64,000 bases of DNA from positions 868,001 to 932,000 of the forward strand of contig NC_049562.1 in NCBI RefSeq assembly GCF_013368755.1. The letters are read 5' to 3'. This DNA is from Talaromyces rugulosus (taxonomy: Eukaryota > Ascomycota > Eurotiomycetes > Eurotiales > Trichocomaceae). Each line of letters begins with the position of its first letter. Within the stretch, counting starts at the first letter, position 1. Of this stretch, positions 60,238 through 64,000 are shown one piece after another. Made by a program: the position numbers and the translations under genes. The notes under the pieces are model-generated. The model did not search any database. It was not told where the DNA came from and saw only the letters and a program-made list of their open reading frames with translations.

Positions 60238-63200
60238 GATGTATAGCAAAAATAAAATGGAAGGGGCGACCGGCGCCTGGGTTTGTAATTAATATTTGAG
60301 GTGTAGGAAGGGAATTCAACCTGGCAGTGATTGCTGTGATCGCAGGTAAATGACCCTGTTGACAGGAAGAGCAGGAGGAGGAGTAGAAAAGGAGGACAGA
60401 TGGATGGTGAAGAGAAAGAAGGACAAGGATGAGTCGTCAAAGGCGAAAGTGAGTCAAAGGTGTTATTGTTCCATGAGTCGTATTGTTTGTTGTATGCAGT
60501 CACAGGTGGGTATCATCTGGGAGTGATAACAATGGCAAGACAATGAAAATTGAATCAATGGAGTTTCATCACAATATAATTCACCACCCCATGTCCTGCA
60601 GGACGCTGCAGGGTATTAAAGGTATTCCAGACATGAGGCATCCATGGCCATGGCGGATCGGCCTGAAGGTTCGGCAGCAGTGAGCCAGTCATTCTTGCAA
60701 CCTAACACAATTTAAAACGAGATATTCTTAGATCAAGGCGCAGGAGATCAGGTTAGTGAAGACACTGTCTGGAGATGTTAACGTGTTTCGTCTGTCCTGA
60801 GCATCTCATTGGCCAGACACAAGTAACCGCCCAGGTGGAGGAAAGCGAGACAAAGGTGAGAGGTGAGAGAGCGACTTGTAAGCGCCAGGAGGTCGGGCAC
60901 GCTGGGAAAGCATCGTGATGAGCCAATACTTTGAGTCTTGGACGGTCGACATGAGAATAAGCTGCTTCCGATTATAGAGGGTGGAGTCGAACGCGAGCCT
61001 CTCGCCAGCGTCGACGAGCCGCAGATGAAACAATATTGTCTCCAGGCAGTGGGTCGTAGGCGCCAACGAATAATTATTTTAGCATCACCGCGACGACAGT
61101 AGTATAGCTTGACGCTTGACGAGCTGCTATTATTATTATTGTTGCTATTGTTACTTGTTGTGGGGTGCGTGAAGTTGGAAGCTGCACGACATGATTCGCT
61201 GTCACCTGATACGGTGGGGAATTGTGTATCAACCAATAATAAGCAGGGTTTTGACCTCATTGGTGCCCCACTTTGAAAAGACCCCCGTGAAGCATCAAGA
61301 GTTCTATCGATGTATGTCTAGTATATTTACAGCAGTTTCTACACGACGACAGCTTTACAGACAGCCATCCCAAAGTTCAAAGTGTTTGGCCGTTTTGTGG
61401 TTTCGATGCTGTCTAAAAATAGCAACAACTAGGTCGCGCGCGAACAAGAGTAGCGACGGCCAATCAAGTCTTCCCAGTCCGCCGCTCTGAAACGCTCGCT
61501 TGTGACTCAGAACTCTGTATACAACCTTTGCTGCCTGTTTCTGGTAAATCTTTAGCTGTTACAGTGAACATGGTCACAGTAGATTTTCTCGTTTTTGACT
61601 GGCTGGCTGTGTGGCCTCTTGATGCTATATTCAACTTGAAGCTAACCCAGTGCAAACATTTCAGCGGCAATTTACCTTCTAAAAATAATAACACATATGC
61701 ACCCATCTAATTATTTTCTTTCTTATTACTGCATGTAGTATCATATGCAAACACTATTAGAGTTCTAGTATTCTTCCCTGCAAGTACTGTTGGCCAGTGT
61801 CAATAATAATATGCATTGTGTATGTAGTCACTTGCGCTATTCCTAAACTAGAATATGGTTACCCGCTAAGGTGAGGCCTTACTAGTTAAGGACTAGCCAA
61901 TCATGTGACACCCTTTGCGGGTCGGGCCTTGGCCGATTTTGTCAACATTTCGATGTTTATCCCAACTGGATGCTCAAGCTTTAAGCTGCTTTTCCATGTC
62001 AAAGCCTGGCTTGATTTTCTCACATACGTACCATATACAGCCATTACAACCATAAATCCCTACGGGCTGATTTATTGGCACCTCCGAAAAGGCTGAAAGT
62101 TCTCAAAGTTTACATGGCTAGGGGGCGCGTCGTGAAGAGGCGCGTCAATCAGCGATTCAAGCCCTACCTAAAAAATCTTTAATTTTCCAGAGTTAGCAGT
62201 GCTGCCCGTCATGCAAAACGTGGGCGTAAATCTGAGCAATTGCCTCCCACCCCTCCGAAAGAGGTACAAGTCGAGACAGTAGAAATATCTATCGACCCTA
62301 ATCGACCTATTGACCTTGAGTCACTTATCGAGCCTGAGCCACCTATCGAACCTGAGCCACCAAGTTTGCTGGGATGAATTGTGCTCGCTGTCAATCCATC
62401 CCTGTCTCGTACGGATGTAGTCATTCCACGCGACGACGCAATGGGTAGACTACGAGTACGAGGAAGAACAACTGTGTGTCAATTCAGCCGGAAAAAAAAA
62501 CTTCGTAATAGAAATTCCCGACGTCAATTAAGTACCCTACGTCCTTTCAGGTTTTCCGAAGTTTTTAGAATCATTAGGTCTTTTGGTCAGTTAGACTGTG
62601 GATACTAGGTCTGGTGTGGTGTTAGGATTCCTGACAGACAGAAGGTATTCCCATGAGGTGATATACTGCGAAGGGTCTTTGTAGAGATACGTTCCAAAGA
62701 CAATTTAAAGTTGACCTTGATTTAAATTACTCTATAGCTTCACATTGGCTTGCAGTGTCTTCAATAACAGCATGATTCCTTAGTAATGCTGTTTTGATAG
62801 GCCAAGCCTTCACCATGTTAAACATTTGAAATGTCAACTAAGATGTGTTTTCCCTGATATGGTGGAAATATCCTGTTTATCCCTTTTCTTTAGCATAGTC
62901 AACCAGAATATTGAATCTGTTTTGAAATAGTTAACAAGATGCTTCTTAACAAACAAGGCATATAACAAAACAGAACACTATCTACTCTAACAGTGCACCC
63001 ACCTAACCAAAATCAAAGAATCAGTCACCCTCACCGCCCAGAGACAGGCAGTACTGTGCATCTCATGTCTCCAACTGCTTTTCTTTGTCTCCTGTTTGCA
63101 TCTCAGCTGGGGCCAATATCTCTTATCCATATTTTCATCTCCAACTCACATCTTGGAGGATCTGGACCAGACCAGCATCAACAAGAATATCCCTTTTACA

Positions 63201-63333
63201 AACTCTTAATGGAAAGTCTTTGAGAGAAAGAAAAAGGTGTGATATCAACAAGTCCAATACCAGGCTTTTTGAACAAGTATGGTTCTTTATCCACTTCTAC
63301 AGCCCCTATCACATAGAATCACAGACTCATAAC
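60238..63333. other. 3.1-kb gene-poor stretch
   Basis: No supported gene. The prm1 upstream region runs to about 61200 and contains a short TTATTATTATTG run near 61130. From about 61850 to 62640 the sequence looks like old, stop-ridden coding or repeat DNA, with a tandem 18-bp unit at 62322-62357. From 62692 to 63425 there is a striking lack of CpG. Confidence 0.5.
62322..62357 (+). repeat. tandem 18-bp unit, two copies
   Basis: CACTTATCGAGCCTGAGC is followed directly by CACCTATCGAACCTGAGC, two differences in 18 bases, both transitions. In one frame it reads Ile-Glu-Pro-Glu-Pro repeats within a short Pro/Glu-rich open stretch (about 62200-62377), perhaps the tail of a dead gene. Confidence 0.7.
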
Positions 63334-64000
63334 ATGTTTTCAGATAGAATGATGGGGCATGTATCCAGCTGCAGCAGTGCATCTGGTGTCATGTCCCCTC
63401 AACACCAGACTGATACTGTGACCAACGACGATGCGGGTCCCCAAAAAATTGAGCCAGTTTGTGAAGAGAGGGTGCAAGACCTCACCCACACAGAACATCT
63501 CTCCCCAGCCACTGGCCCCTCCTTTTTCCACCATTTTCGCTCTCTCTTTGTCTCTCCAGAGTTTTTTCCCAACTCTATCACCATCGAGTACAAGAACTGG
63601 CACAACTCTGATATTCAGTGCAGAGCTTTGGCGGTGCCTCCACCCCCAGCGTGCGAGCTGAGCGAGGAGAGGCCCGTCATGGCACAGCCGGTGAAAGATG
63701 GGCGCCTGATACTTCACGCCATCATCCCAAAGGACTATCCTGGAGGAAAGGAAGGGTTTTCGTCCACTTCTGCCAAGTTCCTTCGCAACGAACAGACTTT
63801 TGGTATTACACACATTTACTTTGGGGAAGACGATATTTCTGGCTACTTGAAGATGGTAAGCGATAGCTTCAAAGAGCAGTCCAAATCATCAAGCAGAAGC
63901 AAAAACAAGGAGCCAAAGGGCAAGGCTATCAAGTGGAAGAACCCCGTCACGGCATTTGGCTGTCGCTACGTGTGGGCTCATGATCTTGCCACTCCTCATT
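63334..64000 (+). CDS. open frame running off the right edge, unknown protein (3' partial)
   Basis: From ATG 63334 the frame stays open for 667 bases to the window end (222 codons); upstream it is open back to a stop at 63004. Other in-frame ATGs are at 63349 and 63352. Composition is protein-like, with a Pro run (AVPPPPACELSEERP), a regular segment (DGRLILHAIIPKDYPGGKEGF, FGITHIYFGEDDISGYLKM) and a Lys/Ser-rich stretch (KEQSKSSSRSKNKEPKGKAIKWKNP). I recognise no family. The first 90 bases lie in the CpG-depleted block, while the rest has normal CpG. The real start could be further right or behind an intron. Confidence 0.45.
   Translation, partial: MFSDRMMGHVSSCSSASGVMSPQHQTDTVTNDDAGPQKIEPVCEERVQDLTHTEHLSPATGPSFFHHFRSLFVSPEFFPNSITIEYKNWHNSDIQCRALAVPPPPACELSEERPVMAQPVKDGRLILHAIIPKDYPGGKEGFSSTSAKFLRNEQTFGITHIYFGEDDISGYLKMVSDSFKEQSKSSSRSKNKEPKGKAIKWKNPVTAFGCRYVWAHDLATPH

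Noticed and set aside
63340..63813. 157-codon minus-strand frame near the right edge
   Set aside because: The plus-strand frame over the same bases is longer, stays open to the edge and has better composition. At most one is real.

Overview
This window is a piece of a nuclear chromosome from a filamentous ascomycete, most likely a eurotiomycete of the Aspergillus/Penicillium type. Genes sit on both strands with no operons. Many are split by short introns (mostly about 50-80 nt) with GT..AG ends and CTAAC/CTGAC-like branch sites. The gene set is typical of such fungi: purine hydroxylase, Prm1, Dsc3, a fungal GT34 enzyme and a HUWE1/Tom1 giant ligase. I assembled 21 genes of known or conserved type. 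Exon joins were set by reading frame and by agreement with conserved family motifs.

Layout, left to right. The 3' part of an ISA1-type Fe-S assembly gene (1-381). dscC-like Dsc E3 subunit 3 (920-1909). Vti1 Qb-SNARE (2120-2937, minus). An APH-fold kinase-like gene (3602-4855). RuvB-like 1 (5629-7221, minus), divergent from mitochondrial ribosomal protein bL28m (7656-8318). A GT34 mannosyltransferase subunit (8610-9696, minus). Tsc13 enoyl reductase (10198-11257, minus). A 12.2-kb HUWE1/Tom1 HECT ligase (13113-25340). PRPP synthetase (26023-27197). Then a repeat island (about 27.4-31.4 kb) in which an FAD monooxygenase gene (29224-30543) lies between inverted copies of a roughly 255-bp repeat. 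Next come Rps6 (32220-33572, minus), a conserved-looking unknown (34294-35046, minus), a membrane-anchored SGNH-like protein (36274-37593), an HMG-box factor (39466-41550), an SNF2 ATPase (41934-45655), nicotinamide riboside kinase (45951-47038), the U5 snRNP protein Dib1 in six exons (47166-47878, minus), an unknown type II membrane protein (48477-50393), xanthine dehydrogenase (50981-55242), a DHA2-type MFS transporter (56090-57648) and Prm1 (57964-60237, minus). The last 3.7 kb is gene-poor. It includes a stretch with almost no CpG, and an open reading frame that runs off the right edge.

Most genes are unrelated housekeeping neighbours (splicing, ribosome, secretion, ubiquitin, nucleotide and NAD metabolism). 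The clearest regulatory logic is at the xanthine dehydrogenase gene: its promoter holds a perfect TCGG-N6-CCGA site (the UaY purine-activator site) and several GATA sites of the AreA type.

I found no tRNA, rRNA, CRISPR array or secondary-metabolite cluster, and no clear new multi-gene system. The most unusual material is the inverted-repeat-bracketed monooxygenase, the CpG-depleted block with its edge ORF, and two enzymes that appear to lack expected catalytic residues.
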